64,000 bases of DNA from positions 1 through 64,000 of IMG/VR virus record IMGVR_UViG_3300032829_000002. One strand, written 5' to 3'. The stretch is from a virus. The notes under the pieces are model-generated. The model saw only the letters and a program-made list of their open reading frames with translations. It was not told where the DNA came from and searched no databases. Of this stretch, positions 23,742 through 32,025 are shown piece after piece (within the stretch, counting starts at the first letter, position 1; each line of letters begins with the position of its first letter). The position numbers were made by a program, and so were the translations under genes.

Positions 23742-25687
23742 TTCGCATCCATCCAGCTTTTGCCCTTACCGATGGAGACCTCGAGTGGAACCGCGAGCTT
23801 GGTCGGCAGCGAGTCCTCCATGATCTCCTTGATGACCTTCAGGCACTCCTCCGTCGTCTCCTCTGGACCTTCGAAGGCGAGCTCGTCGTGAACCTGAAGC
23901 AGCATGTGGAAGCCGTACTCGTCGACGAGGTTGGCTTGATCGCAGAGAATCATGGCCATCTTCACGACGTCAGCCGCAGTGCCCTGGATCGGAACGTTGG
24001 ATGCTTGCCGCTCTGCACGCCAGCGGATGTCGTTCTGCGTGGAGTTGATCTCGGGCAGGAAGCGACGACGTCCCAACAGCGTGTACGCGTACCCCGTTTG
24101 CCGTACAACGCCGATGCTGTCCGCGTAGAACTTCTTCACCGCAGGGTAGCGGTCCATGTACCTGTTGATCAGGTTGATGGCCTCTTCCTTCGTGATACGC
24201 AGGTCGTTGGCGAGCTTCTTCTCCTTCATGCCGTAGTTGAGACCGAAGCCGATGGTCTTGACGTGCTGCCTCGCCTCCAGGCACTTGCGGTAGTAGTCCG
24301 TCATCTCCGCCTCGGGCAGCTCGCCGGCTTTGACCTTCTTGTCGACCTTCTTGGCCTTCTCCAGGTCTTCGTACGGGATGTTGAACACGAGCGAGGCGTT
24401 GCCCATGTGGATGTCCCATCCCTTGAGGAAGATGTCGATCATGTCCTTCTCGAGGGCCGCGGCAGCCAGCAGACGCATCTCGAGCTGCTCGTAGTCGGCG
24501 ACGATCAGGTTGTTCCCCGGCTCTGAGATGAACGCACGGCGGATGCGGTACTTGTCCGTGTCGGGGCGCGGGATGTTCTGGCAGTTGATCTCCGAAGAGG
24601 AAAGACGACCAGTTCGCGCGACGTCTTGGTTGAACTTGTAGTGAACGCGCCCCCACTGGTCGAGGTGGTCACGGATGCCGTCGATGTACGTGCCCTTCAG
24701 CTTGCTGAGGTCACGCTGTTTGAGCATCAGCTCCGCAACCGGGTCTCGGTACTCGCCCGCTAGAAACTCGAGCGTGTCGAAGTCCGTCGACGGCTCTTTC
24801 TTTCCTGTCTTGCCCCCCTTGGTGAGCTTCAGGGGACGGTACTTCTTTTCCTCGAAGAAGTACTGGCGAAGCTGCATCGAGCTGTTGGTGTTGAAGGGCC
24901 GCCCGACCATCTTCACGATCTCTCGTTCGATTCTTTGGAGCTCCGCGGTCACGGGAACGTCGGCAGCCTTCAGGTACTCCTCGTCGATGAAGAATCCGTT
25001 GCGTTCGCACTTCCAGAGCACCCGCGTGAACGGCGACTCGATCTTGTAGAAGACGTCGTGCAGCGTGTCGTACAACTCGGGGTAGAGGCTCCAGGTGATA
25101 GCTTCCTCGAGCTCCTTCTTCAGCTTGTTGCGGATGAAGAGGGTGCCGTACGCGTCGTTCGAAGCGTATTCGGCAAGACGACCTACGTCTTCTTGTTCGA
25201 GACGCGTGAGGAACGCCTTCGGGCCTTCCTTCTTGAAGCCAGTCTTGAAGTCGTCCTTCCATGTCCACCCCAGGACTTGGCGGGCCATGTTCTCGAGCGA
25301 GTGGCTTTCCTCTTCATAGAGCAGCGCGTGCATGACCTGGGTGTCGCAGATCGTGCCCTTCAACTCGATGCCGACGTTGTACAACATGTGCGTGTCGTAC
25401 TTCGCGTTCGCGAAGACCCACTCCTTCTTCTCGTCCTTGAAGGACTCGCGGAAGAACTGCATCGTGTCGGAGCGCATGCAAATGCGACGGAAGCGGCCGG
25501 GCATGTCCGTCTCGTAGGAGATCGACCAGTACAACGGGATGTCCCGCATGTAGTTGCGGCCGGTCGTCTCGGTGTCGATCGCAACGACACTCTTCTCTTT
25601 CACCTCTTGCACGATCTGCATCAGCGCTCGTCGATCGGTCTCCGAGGTGTACCACTCGGCGTCTGGCATCGAGATGTTCCAGGCCAT
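23738..25687 (-). CDS. Family A DNA polymerase with 3'-5' exonuclease
   Basis: A 649-residue replicative-type polymerase. The exonuclease domain has Exo I DTETTG at 38-43, an NAKYD segment (Exo II) and YASNDAYGT (Exo III). The polymerase domain has motif A DYEQLEMRLLA beginning at Asp398, motif B RQHVKTIGFGLNYGM, and motif C QVHDEL with His600/Asp601. There is no 5'-nuclease domain, as in T7-like phage enzymes. GGAGG lies just upstream of the ATG, directly after the terminator of the previous cassette. Motif B has the Phe-Gly-Leu-Asn-Tyr pattern; it carries Phe in the usual dNTP/ddNTP position region, so sugar selectivity could be normal. Confidence 0.95.
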   Translation of the reverse strand: MAWNISMPDAEWYTSETDRRALMQIVQEVKEKSVVAIDTETTGRNYMRDIPLYWSISYETDMPGRFRRICMRSDTMQFFRESFKDEKKEWVFANAKYDTHMLYNVGIELKGTICDTQVMHALLYEEESHSLENMARQVLGWTWKDDFKTGFKKEGPKAFLTRLEQEDVGRLAEYASNDAYGTLFIRNKLKKELEEAITWSLYPELYDTLHDVFYKIESPFTRVLWKCERNGFFIDEEYLKAADVPVTAELQRIEREIVKMVGRPFNTNSSMQLRQYFFEEKKYRPLKLTKGGKTGKKEPSTDFDTLEFLAGEYRDPVAELMLKQRDLSKLKGTYIDGIRDHLDQWGRVHYKFNQDVARTGRLSSSEINCQNIPRPDTDKYRIRRAFISEPGNNLIVADYEQLEMRLLAAAALEKDMIDIFLKGWDIHMGNASLVFNIPYEDLEKAKKVDKKVKAGELPEAEMTDYYRKCLEARQHVKTIGFGLNYGMKEKKLANDLRITKEEAINLINRYMDRYPAVKKFYADSIGVVRQTGYAYTLLGRRRFLPEINSTQNDIRWRAERQASNVPIQGTAADVVKMAMILCDQANLVDEYGFHMLLQVHDELAFEGPEETTEECLKVIKEIMEDSLPTKLAVPLEVSIGKGKSWMDAK

Positions 25688-25701
25688 TCATCCTCCAGAA
25701 A

Positions 25702-25735
25702 GAAAAAAGCCCGCGCCGATTCCTCAGCGCGGGCT
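25702..25735 (-). terminator. Rho-independent terminator upstream of the polymerase gene
   Basis: A nine-base perfect stem AGCCCGCGC/GCGCGGGCT (25708-25735) with a ten-base loop, followed on the minus strand by TTTTTTC, then the GGAGG and ATG of the polymerase gene. It separates the primase/zinc-ribbon cassette from the polymerase cassette. Confidence 0.85.
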
Positions 25736-25743
25736 CGTTGTGC

Positions 25744-26922
25744 TCAGTGTCCGTAGTTGGGTCCCTGCGGTCCACCGACGGGTTGTCCGCCGCCGTACGG
25801 GCGGTACCCCTGGTTCGTGACGGGTCCTGCGCCCTGCGCCTCGAAGAGACGATCCTGCACCTCGAGGGGCGTCGGAGCGTACATCTTGTCGAGAGGCAGC
25901 GGCTTTGCGATCTCCGTGAACGATGGATCGATCGGGCAGGGGTGTGACCAGTCCGTCACCATGAGCGTCGTCTGGTTGCCCCCCTCCTTCGAGTTGTTGA
26001 TGCGCTGAACGTGGATGTTGACGTCGAAGATCGAGGCACGGCGCGCATTGCCGCATGCGGTGCACTCGTACATCTCCTGCGCCATCACTCGGTTCTTGCA
26101 GGCCGGGCACTCGATTTCTCGCATCACGATCTTCGCGATGTCCGCGTCGGTCATGGTGGTGGTCGAGAGGTCGATGATCGCCTCGCCGCAGCCTTCGACG
26201 GGGCACACCCAGGCGATGGACCGGATGCTGTTCTTGGTGCCGCAGCTTGCGCACGAGTTGCCCACGAGCGGGTTGTACGCCTCGATCAGCGTGTTGAAGT
26301 GCGAGTACCCCATCGGCCAGGGGCGCACACGCCCGTGCTTCGTCTCCTTGCCGGCCTTGCACGCCGTGCAGGTTCGACCTTCGCACGGATGCCAGTCGTA
26401 GTAGGGCTCGCCACGCTCGTTCACGCGGATCTGCCCCGTGTTCTGATCGAGCGACTCCACCTTGTGGTACGGAGCCATGTGCAAGAAGTTGAAGACGAAC
26501 ATGTCGCGCTTCGACATGCGCTTCGTCGTCCCCTTCGGTGCTCCGAGGCCCTCGTAGAACATGTCGCATCCGCGGCAGTCGTCCCGCTTGCCCTTGAAGT
26601 TGTGCAGCGGACCACCCGAGCAGACGCTGGACTTGTTCGTGCGTCCGTCGAAGTGCTCGACGAACGGGAAGAACTCGAGTTGCACCTCTGCGAGGCTTTC
26701 GCCCTTCTCGTCACCGGCGATCTGCACGGTGTAGTTGCCGGGAAGCAGGCGGCCGACGTCGAGTGCGTGAGGACCCATGGGCGGCTTGTACTCGTCGCTG
26801 AAGCGACGGCCACGGGTCGTGCGCGGTCCACGCGAATGGTCCTTGAAAGCGGTAGCGCGCTGGTTGAGCGAGCCACCGAAAGCGGGCACACGGCCCAGCC
26901 TGGTGGGATCTTTTCCGAACAT
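25744..26922 (-). CDS. Multi-zinc-ribbon protein, candidate single-stranded DNA-binding protein
   Basis: A 392-residue protein with GAGG upstream. After a basic, disordered N-terminus it contains at least three Cys-rich sites: CRGC near residue 118 and ...CTAC near 190; CASCGTKNSIRSIAWVCPVEGC near 232-253; and CPACKNRVMAQEMYECTAC near 279-297. The middle has aromatic-rich strands (FNFLHMAPYHKVESL) that could be an OB-like fold. The C-terminal 60 residues are Gly/Pro/Gln-rich and flexible, as in ssDNA-binding protein tails. It is followed by a terminator and sits directly downstream of the primase gene, which supports a replisome role. Recognition is partial. Confidence 0.65.
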   Translation of the reverse strand: MFGKDPTRLGRVPAFGGSLNQRATAFKDHSRGPRTTRGRRFSDEYKPPMGPHALDVGRLLPGNYTVQIAGDEKGESLAEVQLEFFPFVEHFDGRTNKSSVCSGGPLHNFKGKRDDCRGCDMFYEGLGAPKGTTKRMSKRDMFVFNFLHMAPYHKVESLDQNTGQIRVNERGEPYYDWHPCEGRTCTACKAGKETKHGRVRPWPMGYSHFNTLIEAYNPLVGNSCASCGTKNSIRSIAWVCPVEGCGEAIIDLSTTTMTDADIAKIVMREIECPACKNRVMAQEMYECTACGNARRASIFDVNIHVQRINNSKEGGNQTTLMVTDWSHPCPIDPSFTEIAKPLPLDKMYAPTPLEVQDRLFEAQGAGPVTNQGYRPYGGGQPVGGPQGPNYGH

Positions 26923-26924
26923 TG

Positions 26925-27905
26925 TTACCTCTCTATCGGCCCGATGTAGTCCACCGCCTTCGAGACGGCCTCTTGGACTTGTTGTGGGCTCAGGTCGGTT
27001 GGTTGACGTTCTTCGTACTGCACGACGCGCACCCGCAGGGTCCGGGCGAGCCGTCGGCTGATCTGCATGACTCCTTTCTGTCCAGCCTCGTCGTTGTCGA
27101 GAAACAAGTAGACCGCACCACCCATGCGCTCAAGTACCGCGCGCTGGTACGGGGAAAGGAAGGACCCCATCAGCGCTACGGTGTTCTTGAAGCCGGCCTG
27201 CCATGACCACATGCACGCCTTGAATCCTTCGCACACGAGAATGGCAGGTGACTTGTCGAACCAGGACTCGGGGTAGACGCGCTCCGCGTTCCAGAGAATG
27301 TGACTCTTGTCCGTGGAGATGGGCGTCAGTCCCCAAGCCTTGTATTCCTTCTCCGAGTACACTTTGTACCGCGGGTGATCGTCCATCGTCGCTCTGCCAC
27401 TGATGCCGACAAGTCGCCCGAGGATGTCCCGGATAGGAAACGTGATACGGTTGTTCTTCGTGTCGTAGCCGACGTCGAAGTGCTTCAGCGTGTCTTCGGA
27501 GAAGCCCTCCTCGAGGAGGGACAGCGGGCAATGCTCGAAGAGACCGAGACTGCTCTCCTCGAGAACACCGCTGGTCAGGCCGCTGAAGATGCGCTGAGCC
27601 TTGCGAGTCTGCCGCGCTGCACGCTCCTCGATCTGCTCGAGCAACGGCTTGTAGAACGTGTCGATCGTCTTGCCGGGAACGCCGATGTCCCGCAGGAACG
27701 TTCGAAGGTTCCCCTTCTCGTGGCAGGCGTGGCACATCCACAAGCCTGTCGTGAGCGAGATTGCGAACGACGGCGTCTTCTCCGGAAGTCCTGTTTCCGC
27801 CTTCACGTGGAAGGGGCAGATGGCCATGACGTTGTCAGGGCCGCTTCGTCGTGCGCCGTCCAGGAACTTCGAGACGACGTCGAGGACTTCGGTGTTGATG
27901 GTCAT
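26925..27905 (-). CDS. DnaG-like primase (CHC2 zinc finger plus Toprim)
   Basis: A 326-residue protein. The N-terminal zinc site has C30-x2-H33 and C58-x2-C61 (CPFH, CHAC), typical of DnaG zinc-binding domains. The Toprim core is recognisable from VCEGFKAC and FLDNDEAGQKG. It synthesises RNA primers for lagging-strand replication. It is coupled by ATGA overlap to the DnaB-like helicase gene, so the two are made in step. It is about half the length of bacterial DnaG, which is normal for phage primases lacking the large C-terminal helicase-binding domain. Confidence 0.9.
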   Translation of the reverse strand: MTINTEVLDVVSKFLDGARRSGPDNVMAICPFHVKAETGLPEKTPSFAISLTTGLWMCHACHEKGNLRTFLRDIGVPGKTIDTFYKPLLEQIEERAARQTRKAQRIFSGLTSGVLEESSLGLFEHCPLSLLEEGFSEDTLKHFDVGYDTKNNRITFPIRDILGRLVGISGRATMDDHPRYKVYSEKEYKAWGLTPISTDKSHILWNAERVYPESWFDKSPAILVCEGFKACMWSWQAGFKNTVALMGSFLSPYQRAVLERMGGAVYLFLDNDEAGQKGVMQISRRLARTLRVRVVQYEERQPTDLSPQQVQEAVSKAVDYIGPIER

Positions 27906-29314
27906 ACGATGTCTTTGATGTTTTCCTTGACCTCGGAGATGGTGGAGGTCGGAACGTTGTCCTTGTTCATCTTCGTCACGGGCTGCCGCGTGATCGCTTT
28001 CTTCTTCTTTTCGTCTTCGCCACCCTCAGCGTCTTTCTCAGCGGCCTTGGAGATTTCCTTCTCCGTCATCTCGCGGTTGAATGAAAAGTCGACGCAGGGG
28101 CGCGCGTTGATCTTGACTCCGTGGAGCTTGAACTCGCGGGAGCCACCGATGACCAGTGACACGGTCGGATGCTCATCCGATCGATCGTTGATGCAACGAA
28201 TAGCCACCGTTGCGTCTTGTCCGATGGCGTCGGAGTACGCGATCTCGTCGAGCTCCGCGTTGTTGTGCTTCGCCGCGTTGCGGTTGGCTTGCATCGTAGC
28301 GACGAGCGGGATGCGCGTTCCGAGGACCATGTCGCGTGCTGCTCGAGAGATCGAGGCGACACGCTCGTGGTCTTTACCGGGTTTGCCATCGGCGCTCATC
28401 AGGTACAGGCCATCGATGAAGACGATGTCTGGTTGGTACTTGTCGACCTTGCTGCGGACCCACGACATGCTGTCCTGACCCGCAGGAGCGTCACGTCCCG
28501 AGATGCAGATGATGTTGTGGCTACCCTGCGTGGCCTTCGATTGCTCTCTGACCATCATGTAGAGATCGTTGAGCTTCTGCTCGTCTTCTGGGCTCAAGCG
28601 GCCAAGACGAAGCTCGCTGTATGGCAGGCGAGCGATGAAGGCTCCGACTCGGCGGAAGAGCTGCCAAGCGGGCATCTCCTTCGTGTAGACGAGCACCTTC
28701 TTTCCCTGGTCGTATGCGCTCGCAGCCATCGCGGACAACACGAAGGACTTCATGCTCTTCGGTCGACCGTACAGAACGATGTAGTCGTCCTCTTGGATGC
28801 CGAGTGTCTGCTCGTTGAACGGTTCCCATGGCCAGAGCAGCGAGGAGTTGCCTACGCCGTCCTTGGCGTTCTTGTAGCGAAGAAGGAGCTCCTCCATCGC
28901 GTCATCGAAGTGGGAGTCGTAGTTCTTCAACCCGACGTTCTGTAGTCGTTGCAACTCGCTGACGAGGCTGTTGAGTGCCCCCATCGGGTCGACGTCGATG
29001 TCCTCCAGACGGTTGCCGATGTACTCCTTCATTTCGAGTGCGAGACGGTTCTTTCGAACTTCGGTACAAAGCGCCTCCGTCGTCATCGACGGGTCATCAC
29101 AAAATTCGAAGGTCGGGTACGCCTCCTTGATGAGAAAGGGGCCGGGGATGGCACCCTGCGTGTCGTTCGCACGCCAGTAGCCAAGGATGTTGACGAACAG
29201 CCCGCGGCCTTCCGTGGTACGGAAGTCGTTCGGGACGATACCCCAGTCGAGGGCAGCGGCGAGGGCGCCTGTTCGTACGATGCGGCTGAGTAGCTGCATC
29301 TCGATGTGAGCCAT
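27902..29314 (-). CDS. DnaB-like replicative helicase
   Basis: A 470-residue protein starting at the ATG at 29314 with AAGGAGG upstream. The N-terminal 150 residues are a helical domain. The RecA-like core has a Walker A variant GRPKSMKS, a KEMPAWQLFRR segment, Walker B-like PDIVFIDGLYLM and a motif similar to DnaB H3/H4 (VATMQANRNA). Methionine replaces the usual Gly before Lys-Ser in the P-loop. It is the ring helicase of the phage replisome, acting with the primase encoded next. The C-terminal 70 residues are charged and flexible. Confidence 0.85.
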   Translation of the reverse strand: MAHIEMQLLSRIVRTGALAAALDWGIVPNDFRTTEGRGLFVNILGYWRANDTQGAIPGPFLIKEAYPTFEFCDDPSMTTEALCTEVRKNRLALEMKEYIGNRLEDIDVDPMGALNSLVSELQRLQNVGLKNYDSHFDDAMEELLLRYKNAKDGVGNSSLLWPWEPFNEQTLGIQEDDYIVLYGRPKSMKSFVLSAMAASAYDQGKKVLVYTKEMPAWQLFRRVGAFIARLPYSELRLGRLSPEDEQKLNDLYMMVREQSKATQGSHNIICISGRDAPAGQDSMSWVRSKVDKYQPDIVFIDGLYLMSADGKPGKDHERVASISRAARDMVLGTRIPLVATMQANRNAAKHNNAELDEIAYSDAIGQDATVAIRCINDRSDEHPTVSLVIGGSREFKLHGVKINARPCVDFSFNREMTEKEISKAAEKDAEGGEDEKKKKAITRQPVTKMNKDNVPTSTISEVKENIKDIV

Positions 29315-29398
29315 GGTGCCTCCTTGCAATAGTTGTCCTGCGCGCAGCCCTTATACCGGGTGGCGCGCAGAGTTGCGTCGGTCGTCTCGGGGGTAGAA

Positions 29399-29437
29399 AA
29401 AAGGAGAAGGGCGTACCTTGCGGCCGCCCTTCTTTTT
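29399..29437. terminator. Bidirectional rho-independent terminator
   Basis: A nine-base stem AGAAGGGCG/CGCCCTTCT (29405-29433) with T-runs on both sides: TTTTT on the plus strand and CCTTTTTTC on the minus strand. It ends the upstream minus-strand cassette and separates it from the helicase-primase cassette. Confidence 0.8.
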
Positions 29438-29531
29438 CCGTCGTCAGTGCGTCTGGGGGTAGATCATGACGCGCGCTCCGTGGACTGCTCACGATGCTCG
29501 AGGGCATCGAAGAAGTCAACCGACGCGCGCC
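29438..29531. other. Intergenic stretch without a supported gene
   Basis: These 94 bases lie between the terminator and the stop of the next minus-strand gene. They contain short open frames on both strands with no SD, and no tRNA-like fold. Probably an untranslated trailer. Confidence 0.4.
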
Positions 29532-29882
29532 TCATGCAATCGATTCGGCGTCTTCTCCTTGACTATCCAGGTGTTCCCCGAGTCCGCCAGGCGAAACGAC
29601 GCGCGAAGAGGTGGCAGGCATCGTGATTCCGCCGGGTTCTTCGATGCCCGCCTCGAGGAAGTGGGCGGCGGCCATGTCTGCCTCCATCGCGTCCTTCAAC
29701 TCGCGAAGTTTTTGAATGGTCGACGGGGACCAGGTCTGGTGCGTCGTCCATCCGTGCGTTGCGCCCGTTTCCAGATTCACGAAGGCGGCCTTCGCCGTCA
29801 TCTTCCCCGTTGGCGGGTTGATGAAGTCGGCTTCGAGGCTTGCGATCGCGAGCGCGTTTGGCTTGAGCGTGCCTTTTCTCAT
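29532..29882 (-). CDS. Hypothetical protein
   Basis: A 116-residue protein starting at the ATG at 29882, which overlaps the upstream stop (ATGA). It has strands ALAIASLEADFINPP and AKAAFVNLETG, then HGWTTHQTWSPSTIQKLRELKDAMEADMAAAHFLEAG as the main helix, and a disordered C-terminus. No family recognised. It is the last gene of the 34.3-29.5 kb cassette, just before the bidirectional terminator. Confidence 0.5.
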   Translation of the reverse strand: MRKGTLKPNALAIASLEADFINPPTGKMTAKAAFVNLETGATHGWTTHQTWSPSTIQKLRELKDAMEADMAAAHFLEAGIEEPGGITMPATSSRVVSPGGLGEHLDSQGEDAESIA

Positions 29883-30208
29883 CGGGGGGTGCCTGCCGGC
29901 GGAGGTGATGCAGCGATGTTCGGAAGAGGCGGCGCGAGATCGTCGAGGCTGCTTCGAGCGATCTCTTTCGCCGTGCGGTAGGCAATCTCTCCCGCTTCGA
30001 AGACGGTGGCCTCGTCCTGGTTGCACGTCAGGCGGACTGCGACGTGTACCTTCGCTTCACCGAAGCCCAGTGTCGTGCCAACGAGAACTTCGACCTGCGC
30101 CTTCTCGTCGCCGAGGAGGTCACGTACGCGGTCGTTCTTGATGGCTCCTCCTTCTCGTTTGATCTCGTTGCCGTCGAGGTCGGTGATCGATTTGCTGTAG
30201 TTCATCAT
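29879..30208 (-). CDS. Hypothetical protein
   Basis: A 109-residue protein that starts and ends with ATGA overlaps, so it is translationally coupled on both sides. Strands KAQVEVLVGTTLGFGEAKVHVAVRLTC suggest a small beta-sheet domain, followed by a helix VFEAGEIAYRTAKEIARSSL and a Pro-rich tail. No motif recognised. Confidence 0.55.
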   Translation of the reverse strand: MMNYSKSITDLDGNEIKREGGAIKNDRVRDLLGDEKAQVEVLVGTTLGFGEAKVHVAVRLTCNQDEATVFEAGEIAYRTAKEIARSSLDDLAPPLPNIAASPPPAGTPR

Positions 30209-30654
30209 GGCAGCTTGTACGTCTCCGGCTTCTTGTAGCTACGCTTCACGCCGACGCAGGTCTCTTTGACTTCCTGCGGAACGTGCCCTGCCTCGAGGTG
30301 GGAGATGAACCGCGTGCGATCGAGCTTGTACGTGGTCACCTTCTCGGTGTAGCCACCGACTTCTGCGAAGCCGTCCGGTCCGAGCTCGTCGAAGAGTTTC
30401 TCGACGTCGATGTCGACAGTCTCCGAGAGCTTGTTGAACGGTCCGCAGGAGACGCCGCTGGCACGAACGACTTTCTCGGCGGCTTGCAAGTACGTGTTGC
30501 GCTCTTCGACCAGCTCCGCGAGCTTCTTGTAGAAGTCCGGGTTGCTGTCGATGAGCTCCTGAATTTTCTTCTCGGTTTCGAGGAGCTGCTCGACCTCCGG
30601 GATCTCTTTGATGTCGACGACGGTCTTCGGAGTTCGCGCGTTACCCTTGGCCAT
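30205..30654 (-). CDS. Hypothetical protein with coiled-coil N-terminus
   Basis: A 149-residue protein. Residues about 15-65 form a long charged helix (VEQLLETEKKIQELIDSNPD...VEERNTYLQAAEKVVRASG). The rest contains SCGPFNKLSETVDIDVEKLF and a C-terminal LDRTRFISHLEAG segment. The helix-then-sheet plan could suit a nuclease-inhibitor or assembly protein, but I cannot identify it. It overlaps the uracil-DNA glycosylase gene by 14 bases. Confidence 0.55.
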   Translation of the reverse strand: MAKGNARTPKTVVDIKEIPEVEQLLETEKKIQELIDSNPDFYKKLAELVEERNTYLQAAEKVVRASGVSCGPFNKLSETVDIDVEKLFDELGPDGFAEVGGYTEKVTTYKLDRTRFISHLEAGHVPQEVKETCVGVKRSYKKPETYKLP

Positions 30655-31522
30655 ATTGATCCTCGTCCTCCTCCCGCTCGCGCAGGTTGTCGATCGTTTC
30701 CTCGATCTGCTCGTCCGTTGCGTTGCTGTTCGTCGTTACGGTGACACCGAACACCTCGACCATGTACTGCTCGTAGATGCGCACCGCTTTTCGGATGTCG
30801 GAAGCGAACTGGCGTAGCGCGCTGTTGTTGCGCTTGTCCGACAGCGATCGTAGGACGTACGCAGGGTGCAGCGTTGGAAGAAGAAGGTAGCGGACCTCGT
30901 TCGGTTCCGTCGGGGCAACAGTCTTGCCCCCGATCTTTCGAATCCAGGCACCCTTCTTCTCTGTGAGCGACGCACGATGCGACGCTCCTGGAATGGTGAT
31001 GTGTCGCTCCTTGCCCCTCTCCTGGGTGATCGCGACTGCCTTGCCGGTCAGTGCTTCAGCGGCTTTTGCTCCAAGACTGACGATCAGCACGGGGTCGACG
31101 AGATAGATCTCTTCGAGCAGCCGCGGCAAGCAAGCAGACACGGCTACGGCAGACGGCGGCTCGTCTCGGTATAGCGGCATCGGGGGGCGTTTGCCGAACG
31201 ACTTGCCGAACATCGGAGAGCCGTCTGCCGTCGTCATCGGCGTGCAAGAACGGCACGCTACGACGTTGGTCACGTAGAACTTGTCGAACCGGAATTGGCT
31301 GAGGACAGTGCGGAAGATTCCTCCCGACTCTCCAACGAACGGCCGGCCCTGGCGTTCTTCGTTCTTTCCAGGGCCTTCGCCAACGAAGAGGATGGCACGA
31401 GGCTCACCCTCTCCGAAGACCATCTCGCCGTTCACCGCCATCCGGTGCGTGCCAAGTTCACAGCGCGTGCAGTTCGACCACTCCTGGTTCAGCACGTGCA
31501 GCGACTTGCGGGCGTCCATCAC
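30641..31522 (-). CDS. Family 4-type uracil-DNA glycosylase (Fe-S)
   Basis: A 293-residue protein. It shows C-x2-C near residues 18-21 (CTRCELG), motif 1 GEGPGKNEERQGRPFVGESG near 49-68, NVVACR with further cysteines near 86-92, and motif 2 LHPAYVLR near 223. The cysteines would hold the 4Fe-4S cluster of family 4 enzymes. It removes uracil from DNA. Its presence suggests the phage genome uses normal thymine. The 45-residue acidic C-terminal tail (DEQIEETIDNLREREEDED) is unusual and may contact a partner such as the polymerase or clamp. The nearest alternative is a family 5 or 6 relative. Confidence 0.8.
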   Translation of the reverse strand: MMDARKSLHVLNQEWSNCTRCELGTHRMAVNGEMVFGEGEPRAILFVGEGPGKNEERQGRPFVGESGGIFRTVLSQFRFDKFYVTNVVACRSCTPMTTADGSPMFGKSFGKRPPMPLYRDEPPSAVAVSACLPRLLEEIYLVDPVLIVSLGAKAAEALTGKAVAITQERGKERHITIPGASHRASLTEKKGAWIRKIGGKTVAPTEPNEVRYLLLPTLHPAYVLRSLSDKRNNSALRQFASDIRKAVRIYEQYMVEVFGVTVTTNSNATDEQIEETIDNLREREEDEDQYGQG

Positions 31523-32025
31523 GGTTTCGGACCCTGCCCTCGCATCATCTGCGCGAGCTGCGCCATCGACATGCCCGGCGGCATCTGCGGCATCATCAGA
31601 GGCGACCCTGCCGTTTCTTTCGAAGGACCTCCTGCTTGCCGTGCGTGCTCGATGGTCCGTGCCGCTTCTTCGATGTAGCTTTGGTGGACCTTCTTGTCGG
31701 ATTCGTCCATGTCCTCGACGAAGTAGATCGAGGCGACATCTTTCAGGTAGAGCGGTGGGCTGCCGAGCGTCGTTCCGAGCGGCGTCACGAAGCTCCTCTT
31801 CACGATGCCGCCTTCGGGCGACGGCCCGAGGGACACGGCGTACTCGTGAGCGGGCAGCGCCTTCAGGACGAGCCGGCCTTTCATGAACTGCTTCATCACC
31901 GTCTCTTTCAGAGACGTGCTCACGATCGGCTGCCCTTCCTCGTCGAACACGGAGATGATGTTCATCAGGTAGAGATCGCCGCTAGCGGCGCGTACGACTG
32001 CCCAGAGTGCGTTGTCTTCGTTCAT
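31519..32025 (-). CDS. Hypothetical protein with Met/Pro/Gln-rich tail
   Basis: A 168-residue protein starting at the ATG at 32025 (ATGA overlap, AAAGGAAG upstream). The N-terminal 100 residues are mixed alpha/beta (LWAVVRAASGDLYLMNIISVF...). It ends with a helix (HQSYIEEAARTIEHARQAG) and a Met/Pro-rich disordered tail with PPGMSMAQLAQMM. No family recognised. It lies between the SF2 helicase and the uracil-DNA glycosylase genes. Confidence 0.55.
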   Translation of the reverse strand: MNEDNALWAVVRAASGDLYLMNIISVFDEEGQPIVSTSLKETVMKQFMKGRLVLKALPAHEYAVSLGPSPEGGIVKRSFVTPLGTTLGSPPLYLKDVASIYFVEDMDESDKKVHQSYIEEAARTIEHARQAGGPSKETAGSPLMMPQMPPGMSMAQLAQMMRGQGPKP

